Below are positions 57,583-64,000 of a DNA stretch of 64,000 bases, one piece after another. The notes under the pieces are model-generated. The model worked only from the letters and a program-made list of their open reading frames with translations. It was not told the origin of the DNA and did no database searches. The position numbers and the translations under genes were made by a program. This stretch comes from CADEFQ01 sp050249415. Its GTDB lineage: Bacteria; Pseudomonadota; Gammaproteobacteria; Steroidobacterales; Steroidobacteraceae. Location: NCBI GenBank assembly GCA_050249415.1, contig JBFWQO010000009.1:133653-197652 (forward strand). The letters are read 5' to 3'. Position 1 is the stretch's first letter. Each line of letters begins with the position of its first letter.

Positions 57583-59511
57583 TCAATCCTCCAAAGTTCG
57601 GCGCCCGCGGCTTCCGAGCTCGTCGCTGAGGCGCTCTGCAAACGTCTCCGGCGACATTGTGCCCAGATCCTTGCCGTTGCGGGAACGCACGGAAAGCAGG
57701 TTCGCAGCGACTTCCTTGTCACCCGCGACCAACATGTAAGGCACACGCTGTAGCGTGTGGGCGCGAATCTTAAAGCCCACCTTTTCGTTCCGCAAGTCGT
57801 TTTCGACCCGAAATCCCTGATTTTTAAGCAAATCCGTGACTTTCCGGGCGTAGTCGTCCTGACGGTCGGTGATGGTGCAGACCACCGCCTGCACCGGCGC
57901 GAGCCACGCCGGGAGGCGCCCCGCGTGGTGCTCGAGCAGGATCGCGAAAAACCGCTCCAGCGACCCGAAGATCGCCCGGTGGAGCATCACGGGGGTGCGC
58001 TTCGCGCTGTGCTCGTCGATGTAATGCGCGCCGAGACGTCCCGGCATGTTGAGGTCCACCTGCCAGGTGCCGCACTGCCAGTCGCGGCCGATCGCGTCCT
58101 GCAGCACGAACTCGAGTTTCGGGCCGTAGAAGGCGCCCTCGCCCGGATTCAGTACGTATTCGATGCCGGCCGACCTGGTCGCCGCGATCAGCGCCTGCTC
58201 GGACCGGTCCCACACCTCGTCGTTGCCGACCCGCTTCTCCGGCCGATCGGAATACTTGACCTTCACATCGTCGAAGCCGAAGTCCCGGTAGATCGACAGC
58301 AGCAACCCGATGCCGCGCACCGTCTCTTCGGTGATCATGTCTTCCGTGATGAAGATGTGCGCATCGTCCTGAGTGAAGGCGCGCACCCGCATCAAGCCGT
58401 GCAGCGCACCCGAGGGTTCGTAGCGATGCACCTTGCCGAACTCCGCGAAGCGGATCGGCAAATCGTGGTAGCTGCGGATGCCCTGCTTGAAAATCTGCAC
58501 GTGGCCCGGGCAGTTCATCGGCTTGATCGCGTACAGCCGCTCGTCCGGCGTCTGCGTGAGGAACATGTTCTCGCCGAACTTCTCGAGATGCCCGGACTGC
58601 TGCCACAGCGCCGCGTCCATGATCTCGGGCGCATTCACCTCTTCATAGCCGGCCGCGCGCTGCTTCTCGCGCATGTAGGCGATGAGCGACTGGAAGATCT
58701 GCCAGCCCTTCGGGTGCCAGAACACCGCGCCCGGTGCTTCCTCCTGCATGTGGAAGAGGTCGAGCTCGCGGCCGATACGGCGGTGGTCGCGCTTTTCCGC
58801 TTCCTCGAGCCGGTGCAGGTAGGCGTCGAGGTCCTTCTTGTCCGCCCAGGCCGTGCCGTAGATGCGCTGGAGCATCTCGTTGCGCGAATCGCCGCGCCAG
58901 TAGGCGCCCGCGACCTTCATCAGCTTGAAAACCTTCAATTTGCCGGTCGAGGGCACGTGTGGACCGCGGCACAGATCGACCCAGTCGCCCTGGCCGTACA
59001 GGCTGATGTCCTCGCCTTGCGGGATGCCGGCGATGATCTCGGCCTTGTAGTGCTCGCCCAGGTCGTGGAAGAAGCTGACGGCATCGTCGCGCGCCATCAC
59101 GCGCCGCGTGACTGGCTCGTCGGCCTTGACGAGCTCGGCCATGCGCGCCTCGATCGCCGCGAGATCCTCCGGCGTGAACGGCCGGGAATAGGCGAAGTCG
59201 TAATAGAACCCGTCGTCGATGACGGGCCCGATCGTGACCTGCGCGTCGGGGAAGAGCTGCTTGACAGCCTGCGCGAGCAGGTGCGCCGTCGAGTGGCGCA
59301 GGATCTCGAGGCCGTCGGGGTCCTTCGCGGTGACGATAGCGACGCTCGCATCGCGATCGACCACATGGCTCGTGTCGACGAGCCGGCCGTCCACGCGGCC
59401 CGCGAGCGCCGCCTTGCGCAGGCCGGCGCCGATGCTGCCCGCGATGTCGTCGACCGAGACCGGCTGGTCGAAGCTGCGCCGGCTGCCGTCCGGCAGCGTG
59501 ATGACGGGCAC
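57583..59511 (-). CDS. thrS: threonine-tRNA ligase
   Basis: A 642-residue class-II synthetase: TGS domain (1-62, PVITLPDGSRRSFDQPVSVD), editing domain (HSTAHLLAQAVKQLFPD), catalytic core (MNCPGHVQIFK, RVRAFTQDDAHIF, HRAIFGSLERFFAIL) and an anticodon-binding end. GTG start at 59511. Its stop is 9 bp before the infC ATT. Confidence 0.97.
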   Translation of the reverse strand: MPVITLPDGSRRSFDQPVSVDDIAGSIGAGLRKAALAGRVDGRLVDTSHVVDRDASVAIVTAKDPDGLEILRHSTAHLLAQAVKQLFPDAQVTIGPVIDDGFYYDFAYSRPFTPEDLAAIEARMAELVKADEPVTRRVMARDDAVSFFHDLGEHYKAEIIAGIPQGEDISLYGQGDWVDLCRGPHVPSTGKLKVFKLMKVAGAYWRGDSRNEMLQRIYGTAWADKKDLDAYLHRLEEAEKRDHRRIGRELDLFHMQEEAPGAVFWHPKGWQIFQSLIAYMREKQRAAGYEEVNAPEIMDAALWQQSGHLEKFGENMFLTQTPDERLYAIKPMNCPGHVQIFKQGIRSYHDLPIRFAEFGKVHRYEPSGALHGLMRVRAFTQDDAHIFITEDMITEETVRGIGLLLSIYRDFGFDDVKVKYSDRPEKRVGNDEVWDRSEQALIAATRSAGIEYVLNPGEGAFYGPKLEFVLQDAIGRDWQCGTWQVDLNMPGRLGAHYIDEHSAKRTPVMLHRAIFGSLERFFAILLEHHAGRLPAWLAPVQAVVCTITDRQDDYARKVTDLLKNQGFRVENDLRNEKVGFKIRAHTLQRVPYMLVAGDKEVAANLLSVRSRNGKDLGTMSPETFAERLSDELGSRGRRTLED

Positions 59512-59517
59512 GGCGAC

Positions 59518-59850
59518 TCAGTGGCCAGCGCAGGATTGGCAGCGGTCCGCGTACGGAATCGCCACGAGCCGCGCCGCTTCGATGTCGTTGCCGCAAGTGG
59601 TGCAGACGCCGTAGTCGCCGCGCTCGAGCCGCACGAGTGCGGCGTCGATCTGCGCGACTTCGGTACGTGCGGCCGACTCGATGCCGCGCAGCACGTCGTC
59701 GTTCTGGCGCTCGGCGGCCTGCTCGGAGAAATCGGGGCTCACGGCCTCGCGGCGATGCGCGGCATCGTCGCGCGCGCGCTCGGCGCGCTTCAGCAGCTCC
59801 TCGCGACGCAGCTGCAAGGTTTCCCGGACGCCGGCGGCACCAATCATCAC
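59518..59850 (-). CDS. TraR/DksA-type C4 zinc-finger protein
   Basis: A 110-residue protein with N-terminal helices and the zinc finger C83-x2-C86, C104-x2-C107 (YGVCTTCGNDI ... RCQSC). This family binds RNA polymerase or is a general regulator. It precedes thrS by 6 bp. Two adjacent ATGs are possible starts. Confidence 0.87.
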   Translation of the reverse strand: MMIGAAGVRETLQLRREELLKRAERARDDAAHRREAVSPDFSEQAAERQNDDVLRGIESAARTEVAQIDAALVRLERGDYGVCTTCGNDIEAARLVAIPYADRCQSCAGH

Positions 59851-59877
59851 ACGCTACTCATTGCACCCAAAGCAAGA

Positions 59878-59952
59878 TGGTAGGCGCGAGTGGGATCGAA
59901 CCACCGACCACTTCCATGTCAAGGAAGTGCTCTACCACTGAGCTACGCGCCT
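59878..59952 (-). tRNA. tRNA-Val(GAC)
   Basis: A 75-nt cloverleaf on the minus strand: acceptor AGGCGCG/CGCGCCT, anticodon stem CTTCC/GGAAG with loop TTGACAT (anticodon GAC), encoded CCA. Confidence 0.96.
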
Positions 59953-60033
59953 GCGGGGGCGCGAAAGATACCGTAGAGCGCGCCCCGGAAGCAACCGAAT
60001 ACACGATATTTCAAGGCTTTACCGGCCCGACAC

Positions 60034-62067
60034 TCACCCTGCCCGGCTCTGCGGCAGGCCCAGCTCCGCCTGCTTCAGCTGCTCGATCTCGTCGCGCAAT
60101 CGCGCCGCCGCCTCGAACTCGAGGTTGCGCGCGCGCCTGAACATTTCCGCCTCGAGCGCCTTGATCCGCCGCACGATCTGCTCCGGCCGCAGGACCTTGA
60201 CCTTCGCATCGGCGGCGGCGGCCCGGCCGCGGGGCCGCGGCACCTCGGACCGGGCGCCCTCCATGATGTCGGCGACCGCCTTTTCGATGCCGCGCGGCGT
60301 GATGCCGTGCTCGGCATTGAACGCGAGCTGCTTCGCGCGCCGCCGGCTGGTCTCGTCGATCGCGCGCCGCATCGAGCCCGTGACATGGTCGGCATAGAGG
60401 ATCGCGCGCCCGTGCAGGTTGCGCGCCGCGCGACCGATCGTCTGGATCAGCGAATTGTCGGAGCGCAGGAAGCCTTCCTTGTCGGCATCGAGGATCGCCA
60501 CCAGCGACACTTCCGGCATGTCGAGCCCCTCGCGCAGCAGGTTGATCCCGACCAGCACATCGAACTTCCCGAGCCGCAGGTCGCGGATGATCTCGGTGCG
60601 CTCGACCGTCTCGACATCGGCGTGCAGGTAGCGCACGCGCACGTCGTGCTCGTGCAGGTACTCGGTCAGGTCCTCGGCCATGCGCTTGGTGAGGGTCGTG
60701 ATCAGCACACGCTCGCCGCGCTCGACGCGCAGGTGGATTTCCGACAGCACGTCGTCGACCTGCGAGCGCACCGGGCGCACCTCGACCTCGGGATCGACGA
60801 GCCCGGTCGGGCGCACGACCTGTTCGACGACCTGCGAGGCGTGCCGCTGCTCATACGGGCCCGGGGTCGCGGAAACGAAGATCATCTGCGGCGCGAGCGC
60901 CTCCCACTCCTCGAATTTCAGCGGCCGGTTGTCGAGCGCCGAGGGCAGGCGAAAGCCGTACTCGACGAGTGTTTCCTTGCGCGAGCGGTCGCCGCGATAC
61001 ATCGCGCCGAGCTGCGGGATCGTCTGGTGGCTTTCGTCGACCACGAGCAGCGACCCCTCGGGCAGGTAGTCGTAGAGACAGGGCGGCGGCTCGCCCGGCG
61101 CGCGCCCCGACAGATAGCGTGAGTAGTTCTCGATGCCGGCGCAGTAGCCGACTTCCTGCATCATTTCCATGTCGAACATCGTGCGCTGCTCGAGCCGCTG
61201 CGCCTCGAGCAGCTTGCCGGCGTCGCGCAGTTCCGCGAGGCGCCCGCGCAGGTCGCCCCGGATCTGGTCGATCGCGGCAATGATCCGCTCGCGTGGCGTC
61301 ACGTAGTGCGAGCCGGGGTAGACGGTGTAGCGGGGCACCCTGCGCGTCACCTCGCCGGTCAGCGGATCGAACAGCGCGAGCGACTCGATCGTGTCGTCGA
61401 ACAGCTCGATGCGTACCGCGGCACGGTCCGACTCGGCCGGGAACACGTCGATCACGTCGCCGCGCACACGGTAGGTGCCGGCGCGCAGGTCGAGTTCGTT
61501 GCGCGTGTACTGCATGTCCGCGAGGCGGCGCAGCAGCCGGCGCTGGTCGAGCCGGTCGCCCCTTTTCAGGTGCAGCACCATCGCGAAGTAGGCCTGCGGA
61601 TCGCCGAGGCCGTAGATCGACGACACGGTGGCGACGATGATCGAGTCGCGCCGCTCGAGCAACGCCTTCGTGGCCGAGAGCCGCATCTGCTCGATGTGCT
61701 CGTTGATCGATGCGTCCTTCTCGATGTACGTGTCGCTCGAGGGGACGTATGCCTCCGGCTGGTAGTAGTCGTAATACGAGACGAAGTACTCGACCGCGTT
61801 GTCCGGGAAGAACTCGCGGAACTCGCCGTAGAGCTGCGCGGCGAGCGTCTTGTTGTGGGCGATTACGAGTGTCGGGCGCTGCACGCGGGCGATCACGTTC
61901 GCGATCGTGAATGTCTTGCCCGAACCGGTCACGCCGAGCAGCGTCTGGTGCGCGAGGCCGTCGCCGAGCCCCTCCACGAGCCGATCGATCGCCTGCGGCT
62001 GGTCGCCGGCCGGCACATAGCCGGCACTGAGGGTGAACGGCCCGTGGGCCGGGTGGCTGCTGTCCAT
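60034..62067 (-). CDS. uvrB: excinuclease ABC subunit B
   Basis: A 677-residue UvrB: Walker A GVTGSGKTFT, the beta-hairpin VSYYDYYQPEAYVPSSDTYI, helicase motifs (VVDESHQT, GINLLREGLDMPEVSLV, TIGRAARN) and a C-terminal UVR motif. It verifies damage in nucleotide-excision repair. I chose ATG 62067; it is divergent from the aminotransferase gene. Confidence 0.97.
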   Translation of the reverse strand: MDSSHPAHGPFTLSAGYVPAGDQPQAIDRLVEGLGDGLAHQTLLGVTGSGKTFTIANVIARVQRPTLVIAHNKTLAAQLYGEFREFFPDNAVEYFVSYYDYYQPEAYVPSSDTYIEKDASINEHIEQMRLSATKALLERRDSIIVATVSSIYGLGDPQAYFAMVLHLKRGDRLDQRRLLRRLADMQYTRNELDLRAGTYRVRGDVIDVFPAESDRAAVRIELFDDTIESLALFDPLTGEVTRRVPRYTVYPGSHYVTPRERIIAAIDQIRGDLRGRLAELRDAGKLLEAQRLEQRTMFDMEMMQEVGYCAGIENYSRYLSGRAPGEPPPCLYDYLPEGSLLVVDESHQTIPQLGAMYRGDRSRKETLVEYGFRLPSALDNRPLKFEEWEALAPQMIFVSATPGPYEQRHASQVVEQVVRPTGLVDPEVEVRPVRSQVDDVLSEIHLRVERGERVLITTLTKRMAEDLTEYLHEHDVRVRYLHADVETVERTEIIRDLRLGKFDVLVGINLLREGLDMPEVSLVAILDADKEGFLRSDNSLIQTIGRAARNLHGRAILYADHVTGSMRRAIDETSRRRAKQLAFNAEHGITPRGIEKAVADIMEGARSEVPRPRGRAAAADAKVKVLRPEQIVRRIKALEAEMFRRARNLEFEAAARLRDEIEQLKQAELGLPQSRAG

Positions 62068-62149
62068 GGGGCTGCAATGTGTACCTCGGGGACGATCGGG
62101 TAATATAACCCGCTCGCCGTCCCCACTCACCCACCTGCAGGTCCGCTCC

Positions 62150-63355
62150 GTGACATTACCCGTCTCCCGCCGTGTCCAGCGCGTCAAGCCCTCGCCCACC
62201 CTGGCCGTCACCGCACGCGCCGCGAAGCTCAGGGCCGAAGGCAAGGACATCGTGGCGCTCGGCGCCGGCGAGCCCGATTTCGACACACCGGCACACATCG
62301 CCGCCGCCGGCGTGGACGCGATCAGGAGCGGCTTCACGCGCTACACCAATGTCGACGGCATCAACGAACTGAAGGACGCGATCATCGCGAAATTCCGCCG
62401 CGACAACGGCATCGGGTATGAGCGCTCGCAGGTCATCGTCTCGAGCGGCGCGAAGCAGACGATCTACAACCTCTGCATGGCCGTGCTCGACCCGGGCGAC
62501 GAAGTCGTGATCCCGGCGCCCTACTGGGTGTCGTACCCCGACATGGTGCTGCTCGCCGACGGCCTGCCGGTCATGCCGTACGCGGGCGCAAACCAGGGCT
62601 ACAAGATCACCCCGCGCCAGCTCGAGGCCGCCATCACGCCGAAGACACGCCTCGTGCTGCTGAACAGCCCCTGCAACCCGACCGGCGCGGCATACACGCG
62701 CGCCGAACTGCGCGCCTTCGGCGAGGTGCTGCTCGCGCATCCGCGCGTCGTGATCGGCACCGACGACATGTACGAGAAAATCTACTGGGCGAACGAGCCG
62801 TTCTGCAGCCTGCTCACGGCCGTGCCCGAGCTGTACGACCGCACCATCACGATCAACGGCTGCTCGAAGGCCTACGCGATGACCGGCTGGCGTCTCGGCT
62901 ATTGCGGCGGCCCGAAGGAGATCGTCACGGCGATGTCGACGATCCAGGGCCAGTCCACCTCGAACGCCTCGAGCATCACGCAGCGCGCGGCGGTCGTGGC
63001 GCTGAACGGCGACCAGGGCTGCGTCGCCGAGATGAACGAACAGTACAGAAAGCGCCACGACTACATCGTCGAGGGGCTGAACGCGTTGCCGGGCGTCTCG
63101 TGCCTGCCCGGCGCGGGCACGTTCTACGCCTTCGCCGACGTGAGCGCCGCGATGCACGCGATGGGCTGCCGCGACGACAATGCGTTCGCCGAGCTGCTGC
63201 TGAACGAGGGCGGCGTGGCGGTCGTGCCGGGCTCGGGCTTCGGCGCGCCCGGACACATGCGCATCTCGTTCGCCTGCAGCATGGAAACGCTCGAGAAGGC
63301 GGTGGACCGCATGGCGCGCGTGCTCAACTCGGGGGCGGCGGCCAGGACCGCCTGA
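62150..63355 (+). CDS. aspartate-type aminotransferase, class I
   Basis: A 401-residue PLP enzyme: LGAGEPDFDTPAHI, YTNVDGINELKDAI, the NSPCNPTGAAY loop, and the PLP Lys in INGCSKAYAMTGWRLGY. Most like bacterial aspartate/prephenate aminotransferases (subgroup Ib). GTG 62150 is the start that best fits the family N-terminus (PVSRRVQRVKPSPTLAVTARA). Confidence 0.93.
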   Translation: MTLPVSRRVQRVKPSPTLAVTARAAKLRAEGKDIVALGAGEPDFDTPAHIAAAGVDAIRSGFTRYTNVDGINELKDAIIAKFRRDNGIGYERSQVIVSSGAKQTIYNLCMAVLDPGDEVVIPAPYWVSYPDMVLLADGLPVMPYAGANQGYKITPRQLEAAITPKTRLVLLNSPCNPTGAAYTRAELRAFGEVLLAHPRVVIGTDDMYEKIYWANEPFCSLLTAVPELYDRTITINGCSKAYAMTGWRLGYCGGPKEIVTAMSTIQGQSTSNASSITQRAAVVALNGDQGCVAEMNEQYRKRHDYIVEGLNALPGVSCLPGAGTFYAFADVSAAMHAMGCRDDNAFAELLLNEGGVAVVPGSGFGAPGHMRISFACSMETLEKAVDRMARVLNSGAAARTA

Positions 63356-63359
63356 GGGC

Positions 63360-63740
63360 GTGACCGCGCGCTTCCTCGCCGATGGCGTCGTCGCGCTGCA
63401 CTTTGCCTTCATCTTCTACGTGGTCGCGGGCGGCTTCATCGCGTGGCGATGGCCTCGCACGGCGTGGCTGCACGCGATCGCGCTCGCCTGGGGCCTCTGG
63501 ATCCTCGCCTCCGGGGCCATCTGCCCGCTCACCCCGCTCGAGAACCACCTGCGCCTGCGCGCGGGCGAGACGGGTTACGAGGGCGGATTCATCGCTCGAT
63601 ACATCACGCCCGTGATCTACCCCGCGGGCCTCACGCGCGGCCTTCAGTGGACGCTCGGCGCCGCGCTCACGCTCGTGAACGCGGTGGCCTACCTCGGGCT
63701 GTGGCGGCGCGCGCGCCGCAGGCGGGACCCCGTCCCTTGA
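63360..63740 (+). CDS. DUF2784 membrane protein
   Basis: A 126-residue membrane protein with three to four hydrophobic segments and the DUF2784 pattern CPLTPLENHLR, YEGGFIARYITPVIYPAG. GTG start 4 bp after the aminotransferase stop, so likely co-transcribed. Function unknown. Confidence 0.87.
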   Translation: MTARFLADGVVALHFAFIFYVVAGGFIAWRWPRTAWLHAIALAWGLWILASGAICPLTPLENHLRLRAGETGYEGGFIARYITPVIYPAGLTRGLQWTLGAALTLVNAVAYLGLWRRARRRRDPVP

Positions 63741-63789
63741 CGGCCCCGCCCCTGTCCACGAGAATTCGCCGCCTTTCCGCGGCCCCTGT

Positions 63790-63864
63790 TCCCCGGTAGC
63801 TCAGCGGTAGAGCGTCGGACTGTTAATCCGTTGGTCGTTGGTTCGAGTCCAACCCGGGGAGCCA
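63790..63864 (+). tRNA. tRNA-Asn(GTT)
   Basis: A 75-nt cloverleaf: acceptor TCCCCGG/CCGGGGA, anticodon loop with GTT (GGACTGTTAATCC), T arm GGTTCGAGTCC, encoded CCA. Confidence 0.96.
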
Positions 63865-63873
63865 CTCTAGTCA

Positions 63874-64000
63874 TGTCCATTCCGTTCACATGGGTAACGG
63901 ATTATTCCGAGGACATAGGTAACACCTTAGCAGCGAACGGGTTCTCGGCGCACTCAAAGCGCGAGCTCTCGTGATCGAAGAACCCCAAGTCGTAGTGCAT
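63874..64000. mobile_element. end of an IS481-type insertion sequence
   Basis: After tRNA-Asn a terminal region holds two similar 20-bp blocks: ATTCCG-TTCACATGGGTAAC and ATTCCG-AGGACATAGGTAAC, followed by the transposase end. The exact element border is uncertain; TG at 63874 is a guess. Confidence 0.5.
63902..64000 (-). CDS. IS481-type transposase, C-terminal end (cut by window edge)
   Basis: The last 32 codons of a transposase on the minus strand: MHYDLGFFDHESSRFECAEN then PFAAKVLPMSSE and TAA. The (Y)DLGFFD...NPFxxKVLPMS ending is that of IS481-family transposases. The rest lies beyond the window. Confidence 0.8.
   Translation of the reverse strand: MHYDLGFFDHESSRFECAENPFAAKVLPMSSE

Noticed and set aside
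57757..59883. 708-codon plus-strand open frame opposite thrS
   Set aside because: It is antisense to a certain gene, has low-complexity Arg/Val/His-rich composition, and shows no family motif; high G+C leaves long antisense frames open.
1..64000. CRISPR arrays and rRNA genes
   Set aside because: No regularly spaced repeats and no rRNA-like sequence were seen in the window.

Overview
The window reads as chromosome of a high-GC gammaproteobacterium. The right third carries the conserved run thrS-infC-rpmI-rplT-pheS-pheT-ihfA-merR-like regulator-tRNA-Pro, an order typical of Gammaproteobacteria, with uvrB and a TraR/DksA-type gene beside it. The left part has large TonB-dependent receptors and steroid-type catabolic genes, which would suit a Steroidobacter-like or related lineage. 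That placement is inference from gene content only.

Region 1 (1-31.6 kb) is a catabolic locus. Its core is a minus-strand run of twelve closely spaced genes (25132 down to 10415): molybdenum hydroxylase large subunit, amidohydrolase, KstD-like flavoprotein, PPOX-family flavoprotein, CocE-like hydrolase, two acyl-CoA dehydrogenases, two MaoC-type hydratase subunits, an Ltp2-like thiolase-fold aldolase, a DUF35 Zn-ribbon protein and a double-length CaiB-type CoA-transferase. The ACAD/ACAD/MaoC/MaoC/Ltp2/DUF35 block is the gene set of the actinobacterial igr operon, which removes the last C3 piece of a steroid side chain. Around it lie three TonB receptors (one cut by the window start), a Baeyer-Villiger monooxygenase, SnoaL-like proteins, a luciferase-like oxidoreductase, LysR and LuxR regulators, an HSL-type esterase, and a RidA-MOSC-MFS operon. 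Two near-identical palindromic sites, 50-56 bp upstream of two operon segments, may bind a shared regulator.

Region 2 (31.7-37.8 kb) has an outer-membrane DUF3187-type protein, a decayed ccdAB toxin-antitoxin pair, and a LeuC/LeuD-like hydro-lyase, CaiB-type CoA-transferase and HMG-CoA-lyase-like set. The last four genes could together cleave a C5 dicarboxylate such as mesaconate or citramalate.

Region 3 (38129-52251) is a ~14 kb integrative mobilizable element. It is bounded by a 49-bp perfect direct repeat of the 3' part of tRNA-Pro(GGG). It carries a P4-type tyrosine integrase, a MOBQ-type relaxase, a divergent small mobilization protein, and an RSF1010-like oriT (hairpin plus TAAGTGCGCCCT core). 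It also has an AlpA-like regulator and a type IV coupling-protein gene that has lost its ATPase core. Cargo includes a four-gene unknown operon led by a ribbon-helix-helix-like protein, a PIN-like protein, a saccharopine-dehydrogenase-like/DUF2269 pair, and a DprA-like/phosphoribosyltransferase/HD-hydrolase operon that could be a defence module.

Region 4 (52.2-64 kb) is core genome: tRNA-Pro, translation genes with a non-canonical infC start, tRNA-Val, uvrB, an aspartate-type aminotransferase, DUF2784, tRNA-Asn, and the end of an IS481-type transposase cut by the window edge.
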